Source: Desulfopila_A sp964446655 (GTDB taxonomy: Bacteria; Desulfobacterota; Desulfobulbia; Desulfobulbales; Desulfocapsaceae). From it: a stretch of 64,000 nt of DNA. Within the stretch, counting starts at the first letter, position 1. Every line of letters begins with the position of its first letter. Of the stretch, positions 9,422-18,379 are shown in pieces. The stretch is from the NCBI GenBank assembly GCA_964446655.1, contig CAYUPL010000006.1:1-64000 (forward strand), given 5' to 3'. The translations under genes were made by a program, and so were the position numbers. The notes under the pieces are model-generated. The model saw nothing but the letters and a program-made list of their open reading frames with translations. It ran no database searches and was not told the origin of the DNA.

Positions 9422-10186
9422 ATGATGAGTACCCAGACCGGAAGAAATATCCTGCCGCTCTTTAAGAGGACGTTTGCAGATATTGCCCATGGTACGGTGT
9501 CACGGCATGGTGGGCAGAGCCAGGCGCCTTTTGCCGGCAATAATATAAGTTTCAGCGTTGGGGATGATGCTGAAGTCGTCAGACGGAACAGAATGCTGAT
9601 CAAAAAAAATCTAGGTTTTGATCATCTTGTCTCTGCCGGACAAGTCCATGGCGATAAGGTTGTATGTGTCAAATCATCAGGCCATGAAGATCGTATAGTT
9701 GATGGCTGCGATGCGCTCGTCACGGATAGAGTCGGGGTCGGTTTATTGATAGGTCATGCAGATTGTCAGGCTGTGCTGCTTTACGACTCCGTTCGACGGG
9801 TCATTGCGGCTGTCCACAGCGGTTGGCGCGGCAGCATTGCCAATATTGTCGGCAAAACGGTGCAGGTCATGCAGCATGAATACGGCTGTATTCCGGCAAA
9901 TCTCGAAGTCGGGGTGAGCCCGTCTCTGGGGCCTTGTTGCAGTGAATTTGTTAATTATCGTGATGAGTTGCCGCGATCTTTCTGGAAATATCTGGTTAAG
10001 GAAAATCATTTTGACTTTTGGCAGATCACCCGGCGGCAACTTCTCAAATGCGGCGTACGACATGATGCTGTAAATATAGCAGGCATCTGCACATCGTGTT
10101 CGGTCGATTATTATTCCTATCGAAGGGCCTGCCGGGTCAAAGCCGGCATTACCGGGCGAAACGGCACCGTCATTGCCATGATATGA
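9422..10186 (+). CDS. pgeF: PgeF/YfiH (LACC1-like) family protein
   Basis: Multicopper-oxidase-like fold family that includes the peptidoglycan editing factor PgeF/YfiH and the purine-nucleoside phosphorylase LACC1. Zinc-site motifs are present: QVHGDKV, GHADCQAV and AAVHSGWRG (His, Cys, His), followed by SLGPCCSEF. I chose the ATG at 9422 because family members begin shortly before the first strand. An in-frame GTG at 9374 would add 16 residues without a good ribosome site, and an ATG at 9425 is also possible. In PgeF the role is removal of misincorporated residues from peptidoglycan precursors. Which activity applies here is not decided by sequence. Confidence 0.87.
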   Translation: MMSTQTGRNILPLFKRTFADIAHGTVSRHGGQSQAPFAGNNISFSVGDDAEVVRRNRMLIKKNLGFDHLVSAGQVHGDKVVCVKSSGHEDRIVDGCDALVTDRVGVGLLIGHADCQAVLLYDSVRRVIAAVHSGWRGSIANIVGKTVQVMQHEYGCIPANLEVGVSPSLGPCCSEFVNYRDELPRSFWKYLVKENHFDFWQITRRQLLKCGVRHDAVNIAGICTSCSVDYYSYRRACRVKAGITGRNGTVIAMI

Positions 10187-10267
10187 CGGGAGCGACACTG
10201 CCGTGTTATGGATTATGGTGTTTTACTGTAATTTCTTCAAACTGTTGTGTTGTTCGAAGGGAAGCAA

Positions 10268-10942
10268 ATGCGGCTGCTGTTGATTGAAGACGATAAAAAA
10301 ATCGCGTCATTCATAGAAAAAGGATTGAAAGAATCCGGTTTTTCAGTGGATGTTGCTTTTGAAGGAGTTGAGGGATCAGCGTTGGCTTTGAGTCAATCCT
10401 ATGATGTAGCCGTAGTCGATATTATGCTGCCCGGTCTTGACGGTCTCACCATAATTGAAAAAATGAGACGGGAAGGGGTGCAGACGCCTGTTCTCATTCT
10501 CAGTGCCAGACAGTCGGTTGATGATCGTATCCATGGTTTGCAAACCGGTGGAGATGACTACATGGTCAAGCCTTTCTCTTTTAGCGAACTGCTTGCTCGT
10601 GTTCAGGCCCTTATTCGACGGGATAAGTCCCTCACCACAACAACAAGGCTGCAGGTGGGGCCATTGCAGATGGATCTCCTTCGCCATGAAGTATACAGGG
10701 ACGAAGAAAAAATCGAGCTGCCGGCGAAGGAGTATGCCCTGTTGCAATATATGATGAGAAACCCTGATGTTGTCATCTCGAAGACTTCCATTCTCGAAAA
10801 AGTGTATGATTATGCCTTCGATCCCCAGACTAATGTTGTTGACGTGCTGGTCTGCAGGCTTCGCAACAAAATCGATAAGCATTTTCAGGAAAAGATGATT
10901 CATACCGTCAGGGGTATGGGCTATGTCCTTCGCTCGAAGTAA
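10268..10942 (+). CDS. OmpR/PhoB-family response regulator
   Basis: 224 aa. Receiver domain at residues 1-115 with the acidic pocket ED(7-8)D, phospho-acceptor D51 in VVDIMLPG, the switch residue in ILSARQ, and K in VKPFSF. The C-terminal winged helix carries the OmpR signature RLRNKIDKHF ... TVRGMGYVL. The ATG at 10268 follows AAGGGAAG. A 7-codon upstream extension is less likely. It overlaps the kinase gene by 20 bases, so the two form a two-component pair. The signal is unknown. The closest general style is CusR/QseB-like. Confidence 0.93.
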   Translation: MRLLLIEDDKKIASFIEKGLKESGFSVDVAFEGVEGSALALSQSYDVAVVDIMLPGLDGLTIIEKMRREGVQTPVLILSARQSVDDRIHGLQTGGDDYMVKPFSFSELLARVQALIRRDKSLTTTTRLQVGPLQMDLLRHEVYRDEEKIELPAKEYALLQYMMRNPDVVISKTSILEKVYDYAFDPQTNVVDVLVCRLRNKIDKHFQEKMIHTVRGMGYVLRSK

Positions 10943-12338
10943 CAACACTATGGCCTTCTCGGGCCGGTTCCGGTTTCTTTTTATCTTTCTTTTCTTCCTT
11001 TTACTTCTTTTTCTTGCATTGGTGCTTCTGCTTGTTAAAAAAGAACTGGTTGGCTATTGCCGTAATGATGTCGCCGGTCGAATGGAGAAATATCTGGAGC
11101 AGCGCTCAAGCGGAGTTCTGGTATCGGGGCGGGGCGGCAGCGGTCTGCAAGGTCTCGCTTTTGTCCGACTGATAGGTGAAAACAGGCAGTATTTTTATGC
11201 CGATGATGCTGATTTATCAATCGATTTTGAGGAGGTAATTAATATTTCTCCCCACCGTTCGGCTGCCTGGATAGCCGTCCCGGGAGAGGATGAGAGTCGT
11301 GACTGGACGATTTCCTCTCTTAAAATGAGTGATGGTCTTATCGTGCAGGCGGGTATGCGTCATCCCGCTTTAGTTGAGCTGTACAAACGAATAGAGCATG
11401 CGCTTCTGCTCTGTGGTGTTGTCGCCTTTTTTTCAGCAGGCGGACTTGCGGTTTTCTGCGAGAAAAAGAGTCTGGCCTCTCTCAGGGAAGCGGAAAATTT
11501 TCTCGTGCAAATTGTCGAGAGTAACGGTGAGCATCCGGTGGCGCAAAGCCAAAACCCTGAACTGAAACATCTGTATCAGCTCCTGCAAAGACTGATTGCA
11601 AGCAATAGCCTTCTTATTAAGGAGATGCAGGAATCACTCGACAACGTGGCCCACGATTTACGAACCCCGATGACCAGGTTACGCTCTGTGGCTGAATATG
11701 GATTGCAGCAGAAGGATGGTGAGAAGCTGGCAGAAGCCTTATCTGATTGTCTTGAAGAATCTGAACGGGTTCTGGCGATGTTGGGTATTATGATGAGTGT
11801 TGTGGAGGCTGAATCAGGTACCATGCGTCTGCATCGAGAACCGGTGAAGCTGTATGATACGCTGGCTGATGTGGTCAGCCTGTATGAGTATGTGGCGGAG
11901 GAAAAAAATATAACCCTGGCAATGGATGTAGAGCGTGACATGGTTATTATGGCGGATGCAACAAGAATGACCCAGGTATGGGCCAATATCGTCGACAATG
12001 GTATCAAATATGGTAAAGAAGGTGGGTATGTTAAAATTTCAGCACAATGCAATCGACCAGATGTCATTGTCACTTTCCAAGACAACGGTATGGGTATATC
12101 CGCCGGCGAAATTGGAAGAATCTGGGAAAGGCTGTTCCGGGGGGACAGGAGCCGGAGTCGTCCCGGCCTGGGGCTGGGACTGAACTATGTGCGCGCCATG
12201 GTTGAGGCCCATGGGGGCACTATTGAAGCGGAAAGTGAGCTCGGTAAAGGTTCGATTTTTGTAGTAAGAATGCCCTTTGCTCAGGACATCTGCTGCGTAG
12301 GAGCTGTTACGGAAAAGTCGCAGATGAGTGGTGAGTGA
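10923..12338 (+). CDS. Membrane sensor histidine kinase
   Basis: 471 aa from ATG 10923. ATG 10950 (residue 10) is an alternative. TM1 at about 15-38, a periplasmic sensing segment to about 155, TM2 at about 158-178, then a short linker. The phospho-acceptor His is in VAHDLRTPMTRLR at about 244. The ATPase domain shows the N box (VDNGIKYGK), DNGMGIS and GLGLGLNYV. It is coupled to the preceding response regulator by overlap. The 3' end overlaps the oppositely transcribed EEP-family gene by 58 bases, a convergent arrangement. The stimulus cannot be inferred. Confidence 0.92.
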   Translation: MSFARSNNTMAFSGRFRFLFIFLFFLLLLFLALVLLLVKKELVGYCRNDVAGRMEKYLEQRSSGVLVSGRGGSGLQGLAFVRLIGENRQYFYADDADLSIDFEEVINISPHRSAAWIAVPGEDESRDWTISSLKMSDGLIVQAGMRHPALVELYKRIEHALLLCGVVAFFSAGGLAVFCEKKSLASLREAENFLVQIVESNGEHPVAQSQNPELKHLYQLLQRLIASNSLLIKEMQESLDNVAHDLRTPMTRLRSVAEYGLQQKDGEKLAEALSDCLEESERVLAMLGIMMSVVEAESGTMRLHREPVKLYDTLADVVSLYEYVAEEKNITLAMDVERDMVIMADATRMTQVWANIVDNGIKYGKEGGYVKISAQCNRPDVIVTFQDNGMGISAGEIGRIWERLFRGDRSRSRPGLGLGLNYVRAMVEAHGGTIEAESELGKGSIFVVRMPFAQDICCVGAVTEKSQMSGE

Positions 12339-13051
12339 TCCGACAACTGGATGTCGGGGATGGCGAAATGGTTGACGCTGATCTGATTACTGTGCAGGAT
12401 GAAATCAATCTGTCGATGCGGTGCGTGGCTTGGATGGGATGGAATATTGCTCAAGTTGGCACTGCTGAGACCTGTAGCGGCGAGGAAAAGCTCCAGCTCA
12501 CCATTGCCTCGGAATGTGTTAAAGTCTCCGCCGATAATAACCGGTTTGTCAGCGGCCTTCACCAGCTGATGCAGACGGCGCAGTTGATACTGTCGATGGC
12601 GGTATTTCAGGGAAAGATGGACCACGAAAAAAATGATGGAATCAACTTCCGCCTCGATGACAAGTCGTTTGATGCCTTCGTCAAAGTAGTGAAAACGATG
12701 ATTGTCGGTTACACGGCGCGTAAGAATGGCATTGGACTGTTTGTTGAGGAGCGGAACTCTGTTGGTGAGCATTCTGCTGCCATATTTTGTTTCGACCACA
12801 TGAGAATATCCCAGAGTTTTGGCTATCATTTCAGCCTGGCAGCATCTTCCGGAACGATACGAGCCTGAGTCAACTTCTATCAGGCCGATTACATCAGGCA
12901 TATAAAAACGAAGAAACTCTATAATTTCATCAAGCTGTCGGCGCGATGAACGAAAAAAACCGGAATAGGGTAAAGGGAGATGGTAACCGTTGTTGTGACC
13001 GGTGGCATAACGTATATTGTAGAGCAGAAAACGGAATTGTGATTGTAGCAT
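12281..13051 (-). CDS. Endonuclease/exonuclease/phosphatase (EEP) family protein
   Basis: 256 aa. EEP-superfamily metal-dependent phosphodiesterase fold with the motif series YNIRYA, GLIEVDSGS (catalytic Glu), GGDFNTF (Asp/Asn), HRQIDFIL and LSDHSPL (terminal Asp-His). No signal peptide is evident, so it is probably cytoplasmic. Members hydrolyse nucleic acids, phosphoinositides or sphingomyelin-like substrates, and the substrate here is unknown. It is convergent with the histidine kinase gene, with overlapping ends. Confidence 0.85.
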   Translation of the reverse strand: MLQSQFRFLLYNIRYATGHNNGYHLPLPYSGFFRSSRRQLDEIIEFLRFYMPDVIGLIEVDSGSYRSGRCCQAEMIAKTLGYSHVVETKYGSRMLTNRVPLLNKQSNAILTRRVTDNHRFHYFDEGIKRLVIEAEVDSIIFFVVHLSLKYRHRQYQLRRLHQLVKAADKPVIIGGDFNTFRGNGELELFLAATGLSSANLSNIPSHPSHAPHRQIDFILHSNQISVNHFAIPDIQLSDHSPLICDFSVTAPTQQMS

Positions 13052-13206
13052 TACTTGGGCCAGCCTGAATTATGAGTTGCGCAAACAGATCAACAGTCTT
13101 CATAACCGTGGTGAATATGGTAATGGGTTTGCCTACTGATGTGCAGTTGTAAGTCCTGGTGCAATAATAATAGAAATTATACTCATTTTAAACCGAGGTT
13201 CAATAA

Positions 13207-14145
13207 ATGACCACCATTAAAATAGGAACACGGAAGAGCAAGCTGGCCATGTGGCAGACAGAAACCGTAGCGGCAGCATTACAGGCCGATGGAATAGCAA
13301 CGGAAATTCGCAGTATGGACACCAAGGGCGATAAAATTCTTGATACCACTATTGCCAAAATCGGCAGTAAAGGGGTCTTTACAGAAGAGCTGGAAGAACA
13401 ACTTGCCTCCGGTATTACCGATATCGCGGTTCACAGTGCCAAGGATATGCAGTCGAGTCTGCCGCCCGGATTTGAGCTTATCGCTTTTACTGCGCGGGAA
13501 AAGGTTAACGATGTACTGGTCAGCGAAAGAGACGATCTTTCTCTTGCCGATTCTGAGAAAACTCTGCGCATAGGAACCTCTTCCGTGCGCCGTGTCGCCC
13601 TGCTGAAACATTTTTATCCTCATCTGGAGACCGTTGATATGCGGGGCAACCTGCAGACCAGAATAGCCAAAATGCGTGCCGGTCAATGCGACGCTCTGAT
13701 GCTTGCCTATGCCGGAGTAAAGAGAATGGGCTATGATGAAATGATCGCTCATACCTTTCCTGAAGCAACCTTTGTGCCGCCCGTTGGTCAAGGATGTATA
13801 GCTATTGAAGCAGCGGCATCGTTATCCACTGCCAAAAAAGAACAGATACGGCGCTGTGTCAATAACAGTGCAAGTGAAATCTGCCTGCTTGCTGAACGTG
13901 GTTTTCTTAAAACAATGGAAGGGGGATGTTCTATCCCGGCCTTCGCTCTCGCAAGGCTGAATGATGGTGAGTTGACCATAAAGGGAGGACTGGCATCTCT
14001 TGATGGCAGCACGCTCATTACGAAAACGGAGCAGGGAGCAGCTGCAGAGGCCGAAGACATCGGTAAAAGGTTGGGGTCCTATATTCTTGAAAACGGCGGC
14101 AGAGAGCTTCTGGCCCAGATACGAAGGACGCAGGACCAGCTATAG
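13207..14145 (+). CDS. hemC: Porphobilinogen deaminase (hydroxymethylbilane synthase)
   Basis: 312 aa, full length. It polymerises four porphobilinogen units into hydroxymethylbilane in the tetrapyrrole pathway (heme, siroheme, cobalamin). The N-terminal IGTRKSKLAMWQT signature, the substrate-binding RRVALL and MRGNLQTR segments, and the dipyrromethane-anchoring Cys (C241 in EGGCSIPA) are all present. ACCGAGGTTCAATAA precedes the ATG. Tetrapyrrole supply fits an organism with cytochrome b (hyaC nearby) and probable siroheme enzymes. Confidence 0.97.
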   Translation: MTTIKIGTRKSKLAMWQTETVAAALQADGIATEIRSMDTKGDKILDTTIAKIGSKGVFTEELEEQLASGITDIAVHSAKDMQSSLPPGFELIAFTAREKVNDVLVSERDDLSLADSEKTLRIGTSSVRRVALLKHFYPHLETVDMRGNLQTRIAKMRAGQCDALMLAYAGVKRMGYDEMIAHTFPEATFVPPVGQGCIAIEAAASLSTAKKEQIRRCVNNSASEICLLAERGFLKTMEGGCSIPAFALARLNDGELTIKGGLASLDGSTLITKTEQGAAAEAEDIGKRLGSYILENGGRELLAQIRRTQDQL

Positions 14146-14292
14146 CTCGGAATTTTCATCCGCCGAGGGTGGTGTTGTCGTGCTCGATCAGGAAAAACCC
14201 TTTGCAGAAGAAGCGGGCCCGTTTTGGTCAGTATTCTGTCTGCTTACCCAAATGGCATCAAAACGAGCCGCTGCATCATCCGGCATCCAGGG

Positions 14293-15012
14293 CTATTTCT
14301 TTTTTACCGTTGCCGCCAGTTCACGGAGGTAGTTGAGCCAGTCGTCAAATTTTTCGCCACTGGTAGCGGAGAAATCGAGAACCTTCAGCTTCGGATTGAG
14401 ATGCAACGCTTCAGCTTTTGCCTCTGCCACGGGAAAATCAAAGTAGGGTAACAGGTCTGTTTTGGTAATGAGAAAGGTGTCGGAACTGGTGAAGGCTTTG
14501 GGGTATTTTGCCGGTTTGTCCGGTCCTTCAGGAACGGAGACAAGCACAACCCGGTGATGTTCGCCAAGGTCGAAGCTGGTGGGGCAGACCAGATTGCCGA
14601 CATTTTCAATAAAGAGAATGTCCAGTTTATCCCCGCCAGGCTCTTTTTGCAGCAGGTGAAAACCTTTGTGGGTCATGGCGGCGTCGAGGTGGCAGGCTCC
14701 TCCAGTGGTGAGCTGCACTACGGGTACCCCCTTTGCCCTGATGCGGTCGGCATCACGTTCCGTTTCAATGTCGCCCTCGATTACACCTATATTGAATTCA
14801 CCGCTCAGGGCATCGATGGTGTGTTCCAGAAGGGTGGTTTTGCCGGAACCCGGGCTGCTGATAAGGTTGATGGCAATGGCGCCCATTGCCTCAAAATGCT
14901 CCCTGTTGCTTTTTGCTATGGCGTCGTTGGCGGCAAAAAGACTTTGATGTACATCAACCGTTTTGGTATGTGAGTGGTCCGTTGGGGACGGACATCCGCA
15001 GGTATCACACAT
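14293..15012 (-). CDS. hypB: Hydrogenase nickel incorporation GTPase HypB
   Basis: About 239 aa. SIMIBI-class GTPase that delivers nickel to the hydrogenase large subunit together with HypA. The N-terminus carries the high-affinity metal site CDTCGC, followed by a short His-bearing stretch. P-loop is SSPGSGKTT, then EGDIETERDADR, the metal-binding GGACHLDA, IENVGNLVCP and the guanine motif TKTDL. I chose ATG 15012 because it begins the conserved MCDTCGC end and is preceded by AAAAGGATCTG. The longer frame (to 15123) runs back into hypA. It is the last gene of the hydrogenase operon. Confidence 0.95.
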   Translation of the reverse strand: MCDTCGCPSPTDHSHTKTVDVHQSLFAANDAIAKSNREHFEAMGAIAINLISSPGSGKTTLLEHTIDALSGEFNIGVIEGDIETERDADRIRAKGVPVVQLTTGGACHLDAAMTHKGFHLLQKEPGGDKLDILFIENVGNLVCPTSFDLGEHHRVVLVSVPEGPDKPAKYPKAFTSSDTFLITKTDLLPYFDFPVAEAKAEALHLNPKLKVLDFSATSGEKFDDWLNYLRELAATVKKK

Positions 15013-15044
15013 AATCAGATCCTTTTTATGATTGTGGGAAAGGG

Positions 15045-15392
15045 TTATTCCATCTCCACCTTCTGCAGTATCAGCTCGTCGCCACCCTCGGCAAAGAGAA
15101 TTACCTCGCCGCACTTCGGGCAACTGTCCGGTTTCACAGTGGTGGTGTTTTGTGTTTGATCACAGTTTGAACATCGGTATGTTACTGCTGTTGTGTTTAT
15201 TTTCAGTTGAGCTCCGCGGACCAGATCATTTTCGCTGGAAAGGATTTCAAAACCAAACCTGAAAGAGTCTTCAACCACACCGGAAAGCGGACCGATATCC
15301 ATGGTTACCGAGATTATCCTGGTCATTTTGTTCTGTTGCGCCAGTTCGGCCAATTGTTCAAAAAGCCCCTGGACGAGCGAGATCTCATGCAT
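15045..15392 (-). CDS. hypA: Hydrogenase nickel metallochaperone HypA
   Basis: 115 aa. It begins with the family hallmark MHEIS (His2 is the Ni ligand) and carries a zinc finger of two CxxC pairs, CSNC and CPKC. It donates nickel to the large-subunit precursor together with HypB. The start codon lies inside the last codons of the protease gene hyaD (8-base overlap), in a different frame from the long open frame reaching 15707. It precedes hypB by 32 bases. Confidence 0.95.
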   Translation of the reverse strand: MHEISLVQGLFEQLAELAQQNKMTRIISVTMDIGPLSGVVEDSFRFGFEILSSENDLVRGAQLKINTTAVTYRCSNCDQTQNTTTVKPDSCPKCGEVILFAEGGDELILQKVEME

Positions 15393-15906
15393 GATCTTGT
15401 AAATGTTCCTGATGCTGCTTCTGCGGTTGTATGCCGAGCTCTTCCAGGCGCTTGAGGATTTTGTCGGCAATTTGGGCCACACAGGGCGCCACGGTATCGG
15501 AGAGTTCGATGGAGGTGTCGAGATCCTGAGGGACGACGCAGTAAAATTCAACGCAGTCGGGTGCGGCATCACGCAATTTGCATATCTCCAGAATTTCAAG
15601 TACTCCAAGCTGATGCGGTGACATCTTTGTCTGGATGTTACCCAGTTTGATGTCTTCCATACTGTAATAATGCATTGAGCCGGGCTCGGCATCAATATCG
15701 ACAACATCGATCACCAGAACGGGGTCGCATTCCTCGAGAATAGGAGAGAGATAGATTCCTGCCGTACCGGCATCGTGGAGGAGGACGTTATCGGGGAAAA
15801 TATAGTTTTTTTCAAGATAACGGATGGTGTGAATGCCAAAGCCTTCATCTCCGCAGATAAGGTTGCCTATGCCGACAATGCCTATCTTTTTTTCAATAGA
15901 ATTCAT
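15385..15906 (-). CDS. hyaD: [NiFe] hydrogenase maturation endopeptidase (HyaD/HupD type)
   Basis: About 173 aa from ATG 15906. A TTG at 15918 is an alternative start. M52-family protease that removes the C-terminal peptide of the large subunit after Ni insertion. Conserved: GIGNLICGDEGFGIH (Glu nickel ligand), DAGTAG and the VIDVVD segment with its Asp, and SPHQLG with His. Its substrate is presumably the adjacent HyaB, which has a 15-residue extension after the last ligand His. It sits between hypE and hypA in the operon, and overlaps hypA. Confidence 0.92.
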   Translation of the reverse strand: MNSIEKKIGIVGIGNLICGDEGFGIHTIRYLEKNYIFPDNVLLHDAGTAGIYLSPILEECDPVLVIDVVDIDAEPGSMHYYSMEDIKLGNIQTKMSPHQLGVLEILEICKLRDAAPDCVEFYCVVPQDLDTSIELSDTVAPCVAQIADKILKRLEELGIQPQKQHQEHLQDHA

Positions 15907-15926
15907 AGTAGTTTTCAACCAGTGGA

Positions 15927-16940
15927 TTAACAGATTCTTGGCAGTGGTTCGCCGTGAAGGGGGGTTACAACCCGGGATCCGCCTATCGGGGTATTAATGA
16001 CCACCCTGCCGGGCTTGCCTTCGCTTAAACTGCCGATGATGCGGGCGTTTCTGCCCTCTTTACAACTCCGCATAAGGGCCAGCGCCTGCTCGGTTTTGTC
16101 TTGACTGACAACAGCAAGACATTTGCCCTCGTTGGCAAGGTAGAGAGGTTCAAGGCCCAGAATTTCGCAGGCCGCACGGACCTCGGCTGTGACCGGAATA
16201 TTCTCTTCTTTCAACTCAATACAGAGTTTGCTGTTGGCTGCGATTTCATTGAGGGAGGTGGCAACGCCACCACGGGTCGGATCTCGCATGGTATGAAGTG
16301 CGTCACCGACCTCGGCAATAAGCTTGGCCACCATGGTATGCAGAGCCATGGTGTCGCTTTCCAGTTTCCCCTGCATGGCAATGCCTGCTCTTCTGGTCAT
16401 GATGGTGATGCCATGATCTCCCATTGTTCCGGAAAGGATGATGTTGTCTCCGGGGCGGGCATTGAGTGAAGAGATATCAACTCCTTCGGCCACAACACCG
16501 ATACCGGAGGTGTTGATGAAAATCTTATCACCTTTTCCCCTGGGTACGACCTTTGTGTCTCCGGTGACTATGGGGACCCCGCATTCCCGGCACGCCTCGG
16601 CTATGGAGGAGATAATCTTTTCGAGATCATCAAGGTCCATACCCTCTTCCAGGATAAGTGCCAGGCTGAGGCATATCGGTTTGGCGCCACGCATGGCCAG
16701 ATCGTTGATGGTACCGTGGACGGCAAGTTTGCCGATATCTCCACCCGGAAAAAAGATGGGGTCGACGACATAACTATCAGTGGAAAACGCCAGTTTACCA
16801 GGTTGATTTTCAAGAATAGCGCTGTCTTCCAGGCCACGAAGAATGGGGTTGTCGAGATATTTTAGAAAAAGGTTGCCGATAAGTTCCTGGCTGGCCATAC
16901 CACCGCTGCCGTGGTCTAAAAGTATTGTGTTTTGAGACAT
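15927..16940 (-). CDS. hypE: Hydrogenase maturation protein HypE
   Basis: 337 aa. A PurM-like ATP-dependent dehydratase that converts a carbamoylated C-terminal Cys into thiocyanate, the source of the cyanide ligands of the Fe site. The C-terminal tail ends in PLPRIC, the family's PR(V/I)C with the acceptor Cys as last residue. N-terminal DHGSGGMASQELI and FSTDSYVVDPIFFPGGDIG are typical. It works with HypF, which is encoded in the same operon. Confidence 0.96.
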   Translation of the reverse strand: MSQNTILLDHGSGGMASQELIGNLFLKYLDNPILRGLEDSAILENQPGKLAFSTDSYVVDPIFFPGGDIGKLAVHGTINDLAMRGAKPICLSLALILEEGMDLDDLEKIISSIAEACRECGVPIVTGDTKVVPRGKGDKIFINTSGIGVVAEGVDISSLNARPGDNIILSGTMGDHGITIMTRRAGIAMQGKLESDTMALHTMVAKLIAEVGDALHTMRDPTRGGVATSLNEIAANSKLCIELKEENIPVTAEVRAACEILGLEPLYLANEGKCLAVVSQDKTEQALALMRSCKEGRNARIIGSLSEGKPGRVVINTPIGGSRVVTPLHGEPLPRIC

Positions 16941-17014
16941 ATATCTGTTCCGATTAGGGGCTGATTTCGGCGTTGATTTGATACTTCAACTTCTCAACTT
17001 TATAAGGCGTCCTG

Positions 17015-18100
17015 TCATTCTCTGCCGTATTTATGATATGCAGCGCAGGTTCCTTCGCTGGATACCATACACGGACCGATGGGGTTTGCCGGGGTACAGC
17101 GCGTGTCAAACAGGGGACATTGCGGTGGGCTGCTTATGCCTTTGAGAATATCACCACAGCGACATCCCCTGGGCTCTTCGGCCTGTGGCAGGGTGATGTC
17201 GAGACGTTTTTCCGCATCAAATTCACTAAAGGAGTCACGAATCTTCAACCCGCTGTTGGGTATGATCCCAAGACCACGCCACTCCATATCTGCAGGTTCA
17301 AAAATCTGATCGACCATTTTGCGTGCCCTGAGATTGCCTTCCCAGGTGACCGCTCTGGCGTAACTGTTTTCCACGGCGACATTGCCGCTGCTTATCTGTC
17401 GAGCAAGCAGGATGAGGCCGTTGAGCAGATCGGTTGTTTCAAAACCGGCCACGACGCAGGCCAGATTATATTTATCCACCAGTGGCTGGTAGGCCCCTGC
17501 CCCTATTATGCTGGAAACGTGACCTGGACAGAGCAGCCCGTCTATCTGCAGATCGGGATCATCAAGCAGGGCAATAAGCGGTGGCGGCATAACCTTATGT
17601 GTTGAAAAAACAGTAAAATTCTTGATGTTTTTTACTTTGGCGGTCAATATTGTGGCCGCTATTCCAGGAGTAGTGGTTTCAAATCCGACACCAAGAAAAA
17701 CCACCAGTTCGTCGGGGTTGTTGATGGCGATATCGAGTGCGTCCATGGGAGAGTAGACGATATCGATTTTGGCGCCGCGACCGCCGGCGCTGGCCAATGA
17801 TCCTGTGGTGCCCGGAACCCGGAACAAATCTCCAAAGATGGCCACCCTGATACCAGGGAGAGCAGCCATGGCGATAAAAGCGTCCATATGGGATGCGGAA
17901 GTGACGCAGACAGGGCAGCCGGGTCCGGAAATAAGCTCGAAACCCTCGGGAAGAATCGAGCGGATGCCGTTGCGGAAGATAGCCATGGTATGTGAGCCGC
18001 AGACTTCCATAACGCGCAGTGGTGTGGTGAATGAGCGCCGCAGTTCCGCAAGAAGAGGCTTCGCCAGACTACTGTCTCTGAATTCATCAACATACTTCAT
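17015..18100 (-). CDS. hypD: Hydrogenase maturation protein HypD
   Basis: 361 aa. Fe-S protein that, with HypC, assembles the Fe(CN)2CO unit. Conserved motifs: MEVCGSHTM, the GPGCPVCVT Cys pair, the GFETTTP segment, CPGHVSSIIG and the C-terminal Cys-rich region (CRCGDILKG ... CPLF ... TCAAY). The ATG is preceded by AGAGGTTATACC and lies 15 bases after hypC. Its C-terminus GREKYH-type ending is normal, so the gene is intact. Confidence 0.96.
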   Translation of the reverse strand: MKYVDEFRDSSLAKPLLAELRRSFTTPLRVMEVCGSHTMAIFRNGIRSILPEGFELISGPGCPVCVTSASHMDAFIAMAALPGIRVAIFGDLFRVPGTTGSLASAGGRGAKIDIVYSPMDALDIAINNPDELVVFLGVGFETTTPGIAATILTAKVKNIKNFTVFSTHKVMPPPLIALLDDPDLQIDGLLCPGHVSSIIGAGAYQPLVDKYNLACVVAGFETTDLLNGLILLARQISSGNVAVENSYARAVTWEGNLRARKMVDQIFEPADMEWRGLGIIPNSGLKIRDSFSEFDAEKRLDITLPQAEEPRGCRCGDILKGISSPPQCPLFDTRCTPANPIGPCMVSSEGTCAAYHKYGRE

Positions 18101-18115
18101 CGGGTATAACCTCTG

Positions 18116-18379
18116 TCAGCGCAGTAGTTCTTCCGGCATCGATTCAGCCATTTTCCGGATAAGTTCAATATTGGCCCTGGCCTCTTTTTCTTCCAGGGTA
18201 TGGATGGCGAATCCGGCGTGAATGATGAGATAGTCCCCTACTTCAGGCCACCTGTCGACCACGTCCAGACGAATATCCTTGCTGATGCCGTCGGCATCTA
18301 CTGTTGCCAGTTGAGTCGTGGTAAAATCATCCGGATCACCAGTTACTTTGGTGACCCGCATGGGTATGGCGAGACACAT
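18116..18379 (-). CDS. hypC: Hydrogenase assembly chaperone HypC/HupF
   Basis: 87 aa. The N-terminal MCLAIPMRV has the essential Cys2 that binds the iron fragment and the large subunit. VGDYLIIHAGFAI is the second signature. An AGGAGG ribosome site lies 9 bases upstream, inside the hypF coding sequence. The first 44 bases overlap the 3' end of hypF, indicating translational coupling. Confidence 0.96.
   Translation of the reverse strand: MCLAIPMRVTKVTGDPDDFTTTQLATVDADGISKDIRLDVVDRWPEVGDYLIIHAGFAIHTLEEKEARANIELIRKMAESMPEELLR

Noticed and set aside
14188..14286. 32-codon minus-strand frame after hypB (MPDDAAARFDAIWV...)
   Set aside because: No ribosome site and very short. It is probably chance, although it sits immediately after the hypB stop.
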